64,000 nt of DNA from Methylobacterium sp. J-067 (GCF_022829465.1 NZ_JAKSXZ010000146.1:310001-374000), one strand, 5' to 3'; shown: positions 45,193 to 54,837, numbered from the stretch's first letter. Notes: a model not told the origin generated them from the sequence alone. Numbers and translations: made by a program.

Positions 45193-48100
45193 TCACGCCG
45201 CCGCCTTGCGGGGCGCCGCGACGGCGCTCGTCCGCACATGGTCGAGGAGCGCCCGCACCGGATGGCGCAGGCGGATGCCGTCCACGAGCTTCGCCTGGGA
45301 GCGGCAGGAATAGCCATCTGCCAGGAGATCCCCCGCCGACGCGGCGACGTGGTGCGCCCAGCTCTGCCGATAGATCGTCTCGGAGGTCGCCCGGTGGCTC
45401 GCCTCGTGGCCGTAGGTGCCGGCCATCCCGCAGCAGCCGGAGGCCGGCACGTCGAGGCTCAGCCCGAGATGGGTGAACACCTCCTGCCAATCCTTCACCG
45501 CGCCGGGGGCGTTGGTGCGCTCGGTGCAATGGGGCAGCAGCCGGAAGCGCTGGCCGCCCTCCCGCCGGGCGATTTCCCCGAGCCGGCCGGAGAGCCATTC
45601 CTGCACCATCTCGACCTTCGGCACCGCTCCGGCCGGCAGCGCGGCGGCGTATTCCGAACGGTAGGTGAGCGTCATCGACGGATCGAGGCCGACGAGGGGC
45701 ACGCCCTCCGCCGCGAGCGCCCGCAGGGAGGCCGCGCCCTCGGCGGCGACCTGACCGAACCGGGCGAGGAAGCCGTGGACATGGAGCGGCTTGCCGTTCG
45801 GCCGGTAGGGCGCCAGCCAGGGCCGGAAGCCGAGTTCGACCAGCAGGGCGCAGAGGTCGGCGACGAGTTCCGCCTCGAAATGCGTGGTGAAGGCATCCTG
45901 CACGATCACCACGGACTTCTTGCGCTCCTCCACGCCGAGACCGCGCAGGGCCAGCGGGGTCGCGGTGGCGACGCCGAGACGGCCGAGAGCCCCCGCGAGG
46001 TCGAAGGTCGAGAAGGCGGGGATCGCCACCAGCCCGAGCTGGGCCATCACCGCACGGGCGAGGGGGTTGGCGGCGAGCAGGTTGCCGAGCCGCGGCGCCC
46101 GCCCCGCCAGGGGCAGCAGCGGTTCGAGGGCCGCGATCACATGGTCCTTCAGGGGGCGCGGGTAGCGCTGGTGGTAGAGCGCCAGGAACTTCGCCCGGAA
46201 GGTCGGAACGTCCACCTTGATCGGGCAGGAGCCCGTGCAGGACTTGCAGGCGAGACAGCCGTCCATCGCCTCCTTCACCGCGTGGGAGAAGTCGTCCCGG
46301 TTGCCGGCGGGGCGCAGGCTGCGCAGCAGGTCGCCGAGCCAGTTCGGGCGCTCGGCCCTCAAGGCGGCGGCAGGGTCCGCCCCGGCCGCCGTGGCGAGCC
46401 GCAGCCATTCCCGCATCAGCGAGGCGCGGCCCTTCGGCGAATGGCGCCGCTCGCGGGTCGCCTTCCAGGACGGGCACATCGCCTCGTCGGTGTCGTAGGA
46501 GAAGCAGGCGCCGTTGCCGTTGCAATGGAGCGCGGCATCGAACGCGGCACGGACGGGGGTGGGAATCGTCCGGTCGGCCTCACCCCGGCGGGGCACGCCG
46601 TCGATCCGCGTGAGCGGCTGGCCGGCGGCGGAGGCGATCTTGCCGGGGTTCATCCGGTCGCCGGGGTCGAAGGCGCGCTTCACGATCTCCAGCACGGGCA
46701 TCAGCGGCCCGAAGGTCTCCGGCACGAATTCCGAGCGGAAGCCCTTGCCGTGCTCGCCCCAGAGCAGCCCGCCGTAGCGCTTGGTGAGCGCCACGACGCC
46801 CTCCGTCACCTCGCGGATCAGCGGGCCCTGGCGCTCGTCTTTCAGGTCGAGGGCCGGACGGACATGGAGCACGCCGGCATCGACGTGCCCGAACATGCCG
46901 TAGCGCAGGCCCTTGGCATCGAGGAGGGCGCGGAACTCGGCGATGTAATCGGCCAGCACCTCGGGCGGCACCGCCGTGTCCTCCACGAAGGGGATCGGCC
47001 GTGCCTCGCCCTTCGCCGCGCCGAGCAGGCCCACCGCCTTCTTGCGCATGGTCCACAGCCGCTCGATCGCCTCGCCCCGGGCGATGGTGTAGCCGACGCG
47101 CTTGCCGTGGCTCTCGCGCTCCGCGTCGAGGACGCTCGTGAGCCGGCTCAACGCCGCCGCGACGGCCCCTTCGTCGTCGCCGACGAACTCCACGAGGTTG
47201 ATGCCCTCGACGGTGCGGCCCGCCGGGTCGTCGGGGAAGAAGGCCCGCACCTCGGCCCAGATCGGGTCCTTGCGGGCGAGGCCGAGCACCGTCGAATCGA
47301 TGGTCTCGACGGAGGCCGCGCCGAAGGGCATCAGCGCCTGCGCATCCCGGAGCGCCGCGTCGAAATCGACGTAGGAGAGGGCGACCAGGGCCGCCGCCTT
47401 CGGGATCGGCAGGACGTTGAGCCGCGCCTCGGCGATGAGGGCCAGCGTCCCCTCGGAGCCGCAGATCAGGCTCTTCAGGTCGAACCGCCCCTCCCCATCG
47501 CGCACATGGGCGAGGTCGTAGCCGGTGAGGCAGCGGTTGAGCTTGGGGAAGCGTTCCGCGATGAGCGCGGTGTTCGCGGTGATGGCCTCGTCCACCGTCC
47601 GGTGGATCTCCCCGACCCGGCCCGGCTGCGCCTTGGCGGCGGCAAGGCCCTCGGCGTCGAGGGGTTCGGCGGTCCAGACCGTGCCGTCGGTGAGCACGCA
47701 GGTCAGCGCCAGCACATGGTCGCGGGTCTTGCCGTAGAGGCAGGAGCCTTGGCCGCAGGCATCGGTGGAGATCATGCCGCCCAGGGTGGCGCGGTTCGAG
47801 GTCGAGAGTTCGGGGGCGAAGAACAGGCCGTGCTTGGCGAGTTCCCGGTTGAGCTGGTCCTTCACCACGCCGGGCTCGACGCGAACTGTCCTATTCGCGA
47901 CATCGATCTCCAGGATCCGGTTCATGTGCCGGGAGGTGTCGACCACGAGGCCATGGCCCAGCGACTGGCCGTTGGTCCCCGTCGCGCCGCCGCGCGGGCG
48001 GATGACGATCTCCGTGAAGCGCGGATCGTCCAGCAGGCGGGCGATCCGCACGAGGTCGTCGCGGGTTCTGGGGAAGGCGACGGCGCCGGGCTCGACCTGA

Positions 48101-48243
48101 TAGATCGAGTTGTCGGTGGAAAAGACCGTCCGGTCGGCCGGCGTCAGCGACAGGTCGCCCGCGAAGCCGCGCGCGAGGAGTTCGGCGCAGGCGGCCTCGT
48201 AGAGGGGAACCGCGTCGGCGGTGCGGGTGAGAACCGGGATCAT
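45193..48243 (-). CDS. YdiJ-like FAD-linked and Fe-S oxidoreductase
   Basis: A 1016-residue fusion nearly equal in length to E. coli YdiJ, reported as a D-2-hydroxyglutarate dehydrogenase. The N-terminal FAD domain (about 30-230) has RPRGGATGTNGQSLGHGLVV and LGGMISTDACGQGS. The FAD-oxidase C domain follows to about 540. The iron-sulfur part has CLACKSCTGSCPIKVDVP and an earlier NGNGACFSYDTDEAMCPSW. The C-terminal CCG domain has PHCTERT and ASGCCGMAGTYGHEASHR. The start at 48243 (MIPVLTRTADAVPLYEAAC) fits the family. The ketopantoate reductase gene follows in the same operon, about 14 bp on. Confidence 0.93.
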   Translation of the reverse strand: MIPVLTRTADAVPLYEAACAELLARGFAGDLSLTPADRTVFSTDNSIYQVEPGAVAFPRTRDDLVRIARLLDDPRFTEIVIRPRGGATGTNGQSLGHGLVVDTSRHMNRILEIDVANRTVRVEPGVVKDQLNRELAKHGLFFAPELSTSNRATLGGMISTDACGQGSCLYGKTRDHVLALTCVLTDGTVWTAEPLDAEGLAAAKAQPGRVGEIHRTVDEAITANTALIAERFPKLNRCLTGYDLAHVRDGEGRFDLKSLICGSEGTLALIAEARLNVLPIPKAAALVALSYVDFDAALRDAQALMPFGAASVETIDSTVLGLARKDPIWAEVRAFFPDDPAGRTVEGINLVEFVGDDEGAVAAALSRLTSVLDAERESHGKRVGYTIARGEAIERLWTMRKKAVGLLGAAKGEARPIPFVEDTAVPPEVLADYIAEFRALLDAKGLRYGMFGHVDAGVLHVRPALDLKDERQGPLIREVTEGVVALTKRYGGLLWGEHGKGFRSEFVPETFGPLMPVLEIVKRAFDPGDRMNPGKIASAAGQPLTRIDGVPRRGEADRTIPTPVRAAFDAALHCNGNGACFSYDTDEAMCPSWKATRERRHSPKGRASLMREWLRLATAAGADPAAALRAERPNWLGDLLRSLRPAGNRDDFSHAVKEAMDGCLACKSCTGSCPIKVDVPTFRAKFLALYHQRYPRPLKDHVIAALEPLLPLAGRAPRLGNLLAANPLARAVMAQLGLVAIPAFSTFDLAGALGRLGVATATPLALRGLGVEERKKSVVIVQDAFTTHFEAELVADLCALLVELGFRPWLAPYRPNGKPLHVHGFLARFGQVAAEGAASLRALAAEGVPLVGLDPSMTLTYRSEYAAALPAGAVPKVEMVQEWLSGRLGEIARREGGQRFRLLPHCTERTNAPGAVKDWQEVFTHLGLSLDVPASGCCGMAGTYGHEASHRATSETIYRQSWAHHVAASAGDLLADGYSCRSQAKLVDGIRLRHPVRALLDHVRTSAVAAPRKAAA

Positions 48244-48339
48244 GCCACGCGTTCTACACCCGGCGGCCCGCGAGGGAAGCCAAGCGGGCTGGCACTGCCC
48301 TTGCCAGTCCGTCGCAGGAGTCACTCACCGGGACAAGGC

Positions 48340-48678
48340 ATGAACGCGGATGTGAAGCGGGTCAGGGACGCCCTGGCCGAATTGATCAAGGCGGCGCTGC
48401 TCTCGGACGACGCCAAGAGCCTCGCCTGCCGGGAGGAAGGGGCCGCGCGGTTGAAGGCGCTGGCCGCGAGCCCGCCGGACCCGGCCCATGTCCGGATCGA
48501 CGGCGCCTGGACGCTCGCCATTCAAGAGGCCGAGACGCCGGAGCTCGCCGACGAGGAGGGACAGGTGAACCTGACGCTGCCGCGCCAGTGCCCGTTCGCC
48601 CTCGAAGAGCTGCTGGCACCCGGCTTCGACATCGACGGGGCGGTGGAGACCATCCGCAAGTCGGCCTCGACCGGCTGA
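48340..48678 (+). CDS. hypothetical protein with DUF29-like C-terminal motif
   Basis: A 112-residue soluble protein. A helical N terminus (VKRVRDALAELIKAALLSDD, continuing KSLACREEGAARLKALAASP) is followed by DGAWTLAIQEAETPEL. The C-terminal NLTLPRQCPFALEELLAPGF resembles the closing LPxxCPxxLEqLL motif of DUF29 proteins. The resemblance is short, so the family is uncertain. ATG at 48340 follows GGACAAGG. It is divergent from the YdiJ-like gene. Confidence 0.65.
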   Translation: MNADVKRVRDALAELIKAALLSDDAKSLACREEGAARLKALAASPPDPAHVRIDGAWTLAIQEAETPELADEEGQVNLTLPRQCPFALEELLAPGFDIDGAVETIRKSASTG

Positions 48679-48823
48679 CGCGGCGACTTGACCGGAGCCA
48701 ACCTGCGGCATCTGTTGACGAACACGGATGAGTCGTTGCCGTGCGCCGTCTGCGCCACCACCTTCGGGGAGAAGCGCAGGCCGCACGGCCTGCTCGTCCT
48801 TTCTCCAGATACGGCACGGATCT

Positions 48824-51133
48824 TTGGCACCCCGCACCCGCGCGAAGGCGGACACCGCCCTCCCCCAGACGCTCCCCACGCGCGAGCAGATCCTCGCCTT
48901 CGTCGCCGAATCGAAGGAACGCGTCGGCAAGCGCGAGATCGCCAAGGCCTTCGGTGTGAAGGGCGGCGCGGCGAAGATCGAGCTGAAGGCGATCCTCAAG
49001 GAGATCGAGGGCGAAGGTGCCCTAGAGCGCGGGCGCGGCGGCCTCGCGGAAGCCGGGCGCCTGCCGCCGGTCGTGCTCGCCGACATCCGCTCCCGCGACC
49101 GCCACGGCGATTTCCTCGCGGTGCCGGTGGAGTGGACCGGCGAGGGCAAGCCGCCCTCCATCGTGCTCATGCCGGTGCGCGGCGGGCGGGGCGCCAAGCG
49201 CCCGGCGCCGGGCATCGGTGATCGCGCCCTGATCCGCGTCGAGCGTGACGCGGAGGGCGGCTATTCCGGCCGGATCGTCAAGGTCATCGGGAAGAACAAG
49301 GCCGAGATCATCGGCGTCTACCGGGCGGGCGCCCAGGGCGGGCGGATCGTGCCCGTCGAGAAGAAGGGCCAGGGCAAGGAGATCCTGATCCCGCCGGGCG
49401 AGGAAGGCGAGGCCCGCGACGGCGACCTCGTGAGCGTTACGTTCGAACGCGAGACCCGCTTCGGCTTGCCCAAGGGCCGGGTGAAGGAGCGGCTGGGCTC
49501 GCTGGGCTCCGAGAAGGCGGTGAGCCTCATCGCCCTGCACATCCACGGCATCCCGCACGTCTTCGCGGACGCGACGCTGGCCGAGGCCGACGCGGTGAAG
49601 GCCGCCACGCTGAAGGGCCGCGAGGATTGGCGCGACCGCCCGCTCCTGACCATCGACCCGCCCGACGCCAAGGACCACGACGACGCGGTAATGGCCGAGC
49701 CCGACGAGGACCCGGCCAATGCCGGCGGCTTCGTCGTGACGGTCGCCATCGCGGATGTGGCGGCCTATGTCCGCCCCGGCACCAGCCTCGACCGGGAGGC
49801 TTTGGAGCGGGGCAACTCGGTCTACTTCCCCGACCGCGTCGTGCCGATGCTGCCGGAGCGCATCTCGAACGACCTGTGTTCGCTGCGCGAGGGCGAGGAC
49901 CGGCCGGCGCTCGCCGTGCGCATGGTGATCGCCGCCGACGGGACGAAGCGCAAGCACACGTTCCACCGGGTGATGATGCGCTCGGCGGCGAAGCTCTCCT
50001 ACGCGCAGGCCCAGGCCGCCATTGACGGCCACGGCGACGAGAAGACCGGGCCGCTCCTCGACAAGGCCCTCAAGCCCCTCTGGGCCGCCTACGCGGCCCT
50101 GCGGACGGCGCGCGACCGGCGTGGGCCGCTGGCCCTCGACCTGCCCGAGCGCAAGGTGCTGCTGACGCCGGAGGGCGGCGTCGACCGGGTGATCGTGCCC
50201 CAACGCCTCGACGCCCACCGGCTGATCGAGGAGTTCATGATCCAGGCCAACGTCGCCGCTGCCGAGACTTTGGAAGCGGCCAAGCACCCGCTGATCTATC
50301 GGGTCCACGACGAGCCGGCCGTGGAGAAGGTGCGGGCGCTGGGTGAGGTGCTGGCCTCCGTCGGCATCAAGCTGCCGAAGGAGGGCGCCCTGCGCCCCGA
50401 CCTGTTCAACCGCATCCTGCGCTCGGTGGCCGAGACGGAGCATGCGGTGTTCATCAACGAGGTCGTGTTGCGTTCGCAGGCGCAGGCCGTCTACGCCTCC
50501 GAGAACCTCGGCCATTTCGGCCTGAACCTGCGCCGCTACGCGCATTTCACCTCGCCGATCCGGCGCTACGCCGACCTCATCGTCCACCGGGCGCTGATCT
50601 CGGCCTGCAGGCTCGGATCGGGCGGCCTCTCGCCGGACGTGTCGGCGGGCGACCTCGCCGCCATCGGCGAGAGCATCTCCGCCACGGAGCGCCGGGCCAT
50701 GGCCGCCGAGCGCGAGACTATCGACCGGCTCATCGCGGGCCATCTCGCGGACCGGGTCGGCGCGACCTTCGCCGGGCAGATCTCCGGCGTGACCCGCGCC
50801 GGCCTGTTCATCAAGCTCGACGAGACCGGGGCGGACGGCTTCGTGCCGATCTCGCAGCTCGGCGCCGATTACTTCCGCCACGAGGAGGGCCGCCACGCCC
50901 TCGTCGGCGAGCGCACGGGCGAGACCTTCCGCCTGGGTGACCGGGTGGAGGTGCGCCTCGTGGAGGCCGCGCCGGTGGCCGGGGCGCTGCGCTTCGAGTT
51001 GCTGAGCGAGGGCAGGAAGAGGGGCGGCGGCGGGACGAGCAAGGCTCCCGGACGGCCGTTCAAGGCGGCCCCGCCCGGACGCCCCTCCGGCATCCGCAAC
51101 ACCGGCACGCGCCATCGTGGCTCGCGCCGCTGA
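48824..51133 (+). CDS. rnr: ribonuclease R
   Basis: A 769-residue 3'-5' exoribonuclease of the RNase II/R family. An N-terminal HTH (TREQILAFVAESKERVGKRE) is followed by cold-shock domains and the RNB core. The catalytic cluster is TIDPPDAKDHDDAV near residue 280. The HFTSPIRRYADLIVHRAL motif is conserved, and there is an S1 domain (GQISGVTRAGLFIKLDETGA). It ends in a basic Arg/Gly/Lys-rich tail. The start is uncertain: no ATG fits, and TTG at 48824 is chosen as the nearest codon before the conserved KADTALPQTLPTREQ; the frame continues to 48728. Confidence 0.9.
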   Translation: MAPRTRAKADTALPQTLPTREQILAFVAESKERVGKREIAKAFGVKGGAAKIELKAILKEIEGEGALERGRGGLAEAGRLPPVVLADIRSRDRHGDFLAVPVEWTGEGKPPSIVLMPVRGGRGAKRPAPGIGDRALIRVERDAEGGYSGRIVKVIGKNKAEIIGVYRAGAQGGRIVPVEKKGQGKEILIPPGEEGEARDGDLVSVTFERETRFGLPKGRVKERLGSLGSEKAVSLIALHIHGIPHVFADATLAEADAVKAATLKGREDWRDRPLLTIDPPDAKDHDDAVMAEPDEDPANAGGFVVTVAIADVAAYVRPGTSLDREALERGNSVYFPDRVVPMLPERISNDLCSLREGEDRPALAVRMVIAADGTKRKHTFHRVMMRSAAKLSYAQAQAAIDGHGDEKTGPLLDKALKPLWAAYAALRTARDRRGPLALDLPERKVLLTPEGGVDRVIVPQRLDAHRLIEEFMIQANVAAAETLEAAKHPLIYRVHDEPAVEKVRALGEVLASVGIKLPKEGALRPDLFNRILRSVAETEHAVFINEVVLRSQAQAVYASENLGHFGLNLRRYAHFTSPIRRYADLIVHRALISACRLGSGGLSPDVSAGDLAAIGESISATERRAMAAERETIDRLIAGHLADRVGATFAGQISGVTRAGLFIKLDETGADGFVPISQLGADYFRHEEGRHALVGERTGETFRLGDRVEVRLVEAAPVAGALRFELLSEGRKRGGGGTSKAPGRPFKAAPPGRPSGIRNTGTRHRGSRR

Positions 51134-51153
51134 GTTCGTTGGGGAAGGGAAGA

Positions 51154-51615
51154 ATGCCCACGACGCAGACGCCCACCCGCACGGGGCTGATCCGCTCCCT
51201 GGCGCGCGGCTTCATCGGCCGCTGCCCCCATTGCGGGGAGGGCAAGCTGTTCGGCCGCTTCCTGAAGGTGCGGCCGCATTGCGAGGCGTGCGGCCTCGAA
51301 CTGCACCACCACCGCGCCGACGACCTGCCGCCCTACGTGGTGATCTTCATCGTCGCCCACATCGTGGGCTACCTGATCCTGGAGACGGAGAGCGCCTACG
51401 ACGTGCCCCTGTGGGTGGAGATGGGCGTCTGGCCGGTCTTCACCCTGATGCTCGCCCTCGGCCTGTTGCAGCCGGTGAAGGGGGCGGTCGTCGGCCTGCA
51501 ATACGCCCTTGGCATGCACGGCTTCGCCGCGCTACCGCAGGCCCGCCCCGCACCGGGGCCGGAGGAGACACGCCTTGCCCCAGCCGGACCCGGCGCCCCC
51601 GCAAGCCGCACCTGA
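51154..51615 (+). CDS. DUF983 family membrane protein
   Basis: A 153-residue protein. GFIGRCPHCGEGKLFGRFLK then VRPHCEACGLEL forms the double-CxxC zinc-ribbon-like start of DUF983. HHHRADDLPPYVVIFIVAHI and WVEMGVWPVFTLMLALGLL supply two membrane helices. VKGAVVGLQYALGMHGF is the closing family motif. Function is unknown in all species; the gene often lies near RNase R and Nudix genes in alphaproteobacteria. It overlaps the Nudix gene by 41 bp. Confidence 0.92.
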   Translation: MPTTQTPTRTGLIRSLARGFIGRCPHCGEGKLFGRFLKVRPHCEACGLELHHHRADDLPPYVVIFIVAHIVGYLILETESAYDVPLWVEMGVWPVFTLMLALGLLQPVKGAVVGLQYALGMHGFAALPQARPAPGPEETRLAPAGPGAPASRT

Positions 51616-52315
51616 GGCCCCCCGTCCGTCCGCGAGCCTGCGCCCCCGCGACGCCGCGACGATGATCGTCCTCGACCGCCGGGGGCGGGGCGGGCCGAAG
51701 GTGCTGATGGGCCGGCGCAACGCCCGGCTCGCCTTCATGCCCGGCAAGTTCGTCTTCCCCGGCGGCCGCATCGAACTAGGCGACCGCTCCATGGCCGTGG
51801 CCGGCGCCCTGCCCGATTACGCCGAGGCCGCCCTGGCCCGCCGCATCTCCCGCCCGCCGCACCATCTCGGCCGCGCCCTGGCGCTCGCCGCGATCCGCGA
51901 GACCTACGAGGAGACCGGCCTGATGCTCGGCACCGCCGAGTACGGCCCGCCGGAGGACGTGCCGGAGGGCTGGGAGGCCTTCCAGCGGCACGGGGTGCTG
52001 CCGGACCTCGAAGCCCTGCACCTCGTCGCCCGCGCGATCACGCCGCCCAAGCGCGTGCGGAGGTTCGACACGCGCTTCTTCGCCGTGGACCGCACGGGCG
52101 TCGCCGCCGAGGAGCCCGGCCGGGTGAGCGAGGACAGCGAGTTCACCGAACTCGCCTGGGTGCGCCTCGATGCGGCGCGCAAGCTCGACCTGCCCTTCAT
52201 CACCCGTGCCATCCTCGACGAGTTGGAGGCGCAGATCGCCGTGGACTTCGCGCCCCACCGGCAGATCCCCTTCCATTACGAGCGCTACGGCCGCCGCGAG
52301 CGGGAGTTTTTGTGA
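51575..52315 (+). CDS. Nudix hydrolase
   Basis: A 246-residue Nudix-fold hydrolase. The substrate loop FMPGKFVFPGGRIELGD and the Nudix-box helix ALAAIRETYEETGLML, with the REx2EE glutamates, are present. In the usual 23-residue box the spacing between these is short; here an insertion separates them, as in COG0494 relatives near DUF983 genes. The start is TTG at 51575, with GGAGGAG exactly 7 bp upstream and inside the DUF983 gene. The substrate is unknown. The stop overlaps the MFS start (GTGA). Confidence 0.88.
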   Translation: MPQPDPAPPQAAPEAPRPSASLRPRDAATMIVLDRRGRGGPKVLMGRRNARLAFMPGKFVFPGGRIELGDRSMAVAGALPDYAEAALARRISRPPHHLGRALALAAIRETYEETGLMLGTAEYGPPEDVPEGWEAFQRHGVLPDLEALHLVARAITPPKRVRRFDTRFFAVDRTGVAAEEPGRVSEDSEFTELAWVRLDAARKLDLPFITRAILDELEAQIAVDFAPHRQIPFHYERYGRREREFL

Positions 52316-53517
52316 CAGAGTTCAACGGATCCGGCCCCGTCGCGGCGGCCGGAGGACGCGGCGGCTGGATGCCGACCGAGCGGGAGCGCGTCGCCGCCAT
52401 CGCGGCGGCCATCGCCTGCGTCGCGGTGGTGGGCATCGGCCTCAGCCTGTCGATCCCGCTCCTCTCCCTGGAGATGGAGCGGCGGGGGGCGTCGAGCACG
52501 CTGATCGGCCTCAACACGGCGATGGCCGGCATCAGCAGCATCCTGGTCGTGCCCTTCGTGCCGCGCGTGGCGTCCCGGATCGGCGTCGTGCCCCTGCTGA
52601 CCCTGTCGCTGATCGTCTCGGCGGCGAGCCTCGTCGCCTTCCCGCTCCTGCCCGGCCTGTGGCCGTGGTTCCCCCTGCGCTTCGTGTTCTCGGCGGGGCT
52701 CGGGGTGCTGTTCGTCCTGTCGGAATATTGGATCAACGCGGCGGCGCCCCCGGAGCGGCGGGGCCTCGTCCTCGGCATCTACACCACCGTGCTGGCGCTG
52801 GGCTTCGCCACCGGGCCGGTGCTGATCACCCTCGTCGGCACGACGGGGCTCTGGCCCTACCTGACCGGCGCGCTCCTCGTGCTTGCCGGCCTCCTGCCCG
52901 TGCTCCTCGCACGCGGCCTGTCGCCCGCCGTCGAGGGCGGGACCGGACGCGGGGTGTTCGGCTATGTCCGCTTCGCCCCCGCTGCCCTTTTCGCGGCCCT
53001 CCTCTACGGCGCCGTCGAGACCGGCATCTTCGCGATCCTGCCCCTCTACGGATTGCGCCTCGGCTACGACGCGCAGGGGGCGGCGGGGCTCGTGAGCCTG
53101 ATCGCGCTCGGCAACGTGCTGTTCCAGATCCCCTTCGGCTGGCTCGCCGACCGGTTCGACCGGACCCTCGTCCTCCTCGGCACCAGCCTCGGCTGCGCCG
53201 TGGGCTCGGCGCTGATCCCGGCGGCGTCCGGGTCCGCGACCGCCTTCGCGATCCTGCTGTTCCTCTGGGGCGGGCTCGCGGGCACGCTCTACACGGTGGG
53301 GCTCGCCGCCCTCGGGGCGCGGGTCTCGGCGGTGGATCTCGCGGGTGCCAACGCGACCTTCGTGGTGCTCTACAATGTCGGCCTGATCCTCGGGCCGCCG
53401 GTCATCGGCGGCGGGCTCGACCTGATCCCGCCGGACGGTTTCGCCTATGCCCTGCTCGGCCTGTTCCTCGCCTACGCCCTGCCCCTGGCGGGGACGCTGA
53501 GGCGCCGCTCCCCTTGA
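52312..53517 (+). CDS. MFS transporter, YcaD-like
   Basis: A 401-residue permease with about 12 helices. AIACVAVVGIGLSLSIPLLS is helix 1, LIGLNTAMAGISSILVVPFV is helix 2, and GVLFVLSEYWINAAAPPERR is a motif of the YcaD/UMF-like group. FGWLADRFDRTLVLLGTSLG is the second-half signature loop. The start is GTG at 52312, overlapping the Nudix stop by 4 bp, so the two are coupled; an in-frame ATG at 52369 is an alternative. No substrate clue was seen. Confidence 0.83.
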   Translation: MTEFNGSGPVAAAGGRGGWMPTERERVAAIAAAIACVAVVGIGLSLSIPLLSLEMERRGASSTLIGLNTAMAGISSILVVPFVPRVASRIGVVPLLTLSLIVSAASLVAFPLLPGLWPWFPLRFVFSAGLGVLFVLSEYWINAAAPPERRGLVLGIYTTVLALGFATGPVLITLVGTTGLWPYLTGALLVLAGLLPVLLARGLSPAVEGGTGRGVFGYVRFAPAALFAALLYGAVETGIFAILPLYGLRLGYDAQGAAGLVSLIALGNVLFQIPFGWLADRFDRTLVLLGTSLGCAVGSALIPAASGSATAFAILLFLWGGLAGTLYTVGLAALGARVSAVDLAGANATFVVLYNVGLILGPPVIGGGLDLIPPDGFAYALLGLFLAYALPLAGTLRRRSP

Positions 53518-53555
53518 CCTGACCGCCCCGATCGGGCATGCCACCCGCCGTATTC

Positions 53556-53578
53556 GGCCGGGCCTCCCCGGCCCTTTT
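53556..53578 (+). terminator. terminator after the MFS gene
   Basis: GGCCGGG-CCTC-CCCGGCC forms a 7-bp stem followed by CTTTT. It lies 38 bp after the stop at 53517 and separates the rnr-DUF983-Nudix-MFS run from rpmG. Confidence 0.75.
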
Positions 53579-53625
53579 GCGTTTCGCTCACGCGGCGGAA
53601 TGCCACCCGCCCAGGAGCAACCGCC

Positions 53626-53793
53626 ATGGCCAAGGCCGTCACCGTCAAGATCAAGCTCGTCTCCACCGCCGACACGGGCTACTTCTACGTCACCAAGAAG
53701 AACTCGCGGACGCAGACCGAGAAGCTCACGGCGCGCAAGTACGACCCGGTCGCGCGCAAGCACGTCGAGTTCAAGGAAAGCAAGATCAAGTAA
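53626..53793 (+). CDS. rpmG: 50S ribosomal protein L33
   Basis: A 55-residue L33: MAKAVTVKIKLVSTADTGYF, then YVTKKNSRTQTEKLTARKYD, ending HVEFKESKIK. It lacks the CxxC zinc motif, so it is the Cys-minus form typical of proteobacteria. The ribosome site AGGAG lies 8 bp before the ATG. It forms its own transcription unit between two terminators. Confidence 0.97.
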   Translation: MAKAVTVKIKLVSTADTGYFYVTKKNSRTQTEKLTARKYDPVARKHVEFKESKIK

Positions 53794-53817
53794 GCACGCT
53801 TCACCGCGCTGCTAGAC

Positions 53818-53849
53818 GGGCCGTCCCTCTGGGGCGGCCCTTTTTGTTT
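53818..53849 (+). terminator. terminator of rpmG
   Basis: GGGCCGTCCC and GGGGCGGCCC pair over 10 bp (one G-T) around a TCT loop, followed by TTTTTGTTT. It is 25 bp after the rpmG stop. Confidence 0.92.
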
Positions 53850-53853
53850 GGCC

Positions 53854-54759
53854 TTAGGCGTCCGCCTCCTGCGCCATGGTCTGCGCGAGCTGCCGCGCCA
53901 CCGAAACCAACGCCGTCACCATCGGCGTGGAGGGCTCCCGCCGGGGCGCCACGAGGCCGATCGTGTGCACGACGTCGGGGGCGGTGATCGGGATCGCCTG
54001 CAGCCCTTCGATGGAGCCCAGCGCGTTGACCAGCACCGCCGGCATGATCGACGCCCAGCGCAGCGTGCGCACATGGCTCATCAGCACGATCATCGAGTTC
54101 GATTCGAGGGTCGCGGCCGGCTCGCCCCCGGCGGCGCGGATCTGCTGGTCGATGATCCGCCGGTTCTGCATGTTCGGCGTCAGCAGGCAGAGGGGCACTT
54201 GGCCGGTCTCGGCCCAGGTCACCGAGTCGCGCCCGTCATAGGGCCCGCCTGCCGCCGTCACGAAGCGGTAGCGCTCCTGATAGAGCGGCACCGAGACGAC
54301 GCGGCCCAGGGGCTCGTTGTCGAGATAGGTGAGGCCGGCATCCGCCTCGAGGTTCTCGATGAGGGAGAAGATGTCGGTTGAGGTCGCGGACTCGATCGTC
54401 AGGCGCACGTCCGGGTGGCGCTCCCGATAGGGCGTCGTCAGCCGCGCGACCATCGGCAGGGCGGTGGGGATGGCGGCGATGCGCAGGTGGCCCGTGAGGC
54501 CCCGCCGCAGGCCGGTGACCTCCTCGTGCATGGCGCGGGCATCGGCCACGATCCGCCGCGCCCAGGCCAGCACCCGCTCGCCCTCCGGCGTGAAGCCCTG
54601 GAAGCGCGAACCGCGCAGCACCAGTTGCACGCCGAACCGGTTCTCCAGCTGCTTCACCCCGGCCGAGAGCGTCTGCTGCGTGACGCCGCAGGCCTCGGCC
54701 GCGTGGCCGAAATGCTGCTCGCGGGCCAGCGCGAGCAGGAAGTCGAGCTTGTCGATCAC
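53854..54759 (-). CDS. LysR-family regulator beside the formate dehydrogenase genes
   Basis: A 301-residue LysR protein: IDKLDFLLALAREQHFGHAA, then EACGVTQQTLSAGVKQLENR is the wHTH. SLIENLEADAGLTYLDNEPL and LLTPNMQNRRIIDQQIRAAG are effector-domain segments. Its place at the end of fdsGBAD-transporter recalls FdsR, the LysR regulator of formate dehydrogenase in Cupriavidus, and a role in formate control is the best inference. The start is GTG at 54759; the only nearby ATG is out of frame. It is 78 bp from the antiporter gene. Confidence 0.88.
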   Translation of the reverse strand: MIDKLDFLLALAREQHFGHAAEACGVTQQTLSAGVKQLENRFGVQLVLRGSRFQGFTPEGERVLAWARRIVADARAMHEEVTGLRRGLTGHLRIAAIPTALPMVARLTTPYRERHPDVRLTIESATSTDIFSLIENLEADAGLTYLDNEPLGRVVSVPLYQERYRFVTAAGGPYDGRDSVTWAETGQVPLCLLTPNMQNRRIIDQQIRAAGGEPAATLESNSMIVLMSHVRTLRWASIMPAVLVNALGSIEGLQAIPITAPDVVHTIGLVAPRREPSTPMVTALVSVARQLAQTMAQEADA

Positions 54760-54837
54760 GTCGTCATTCCCGGCCCCCGTTCCCCAGGGAGGTAAGCGCC
54801 CGCCCGCCCCGGCACAATGCGGCGGGCGCCGGACCCC

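Noticed and set aside
45238..48300. Very long plus-strand open frame across the YdiJ-like gene
   Set aside because: Composition is shadow-like. Only its last part, from the ATG at 48340, codes for a plausible protein, annotated separately.
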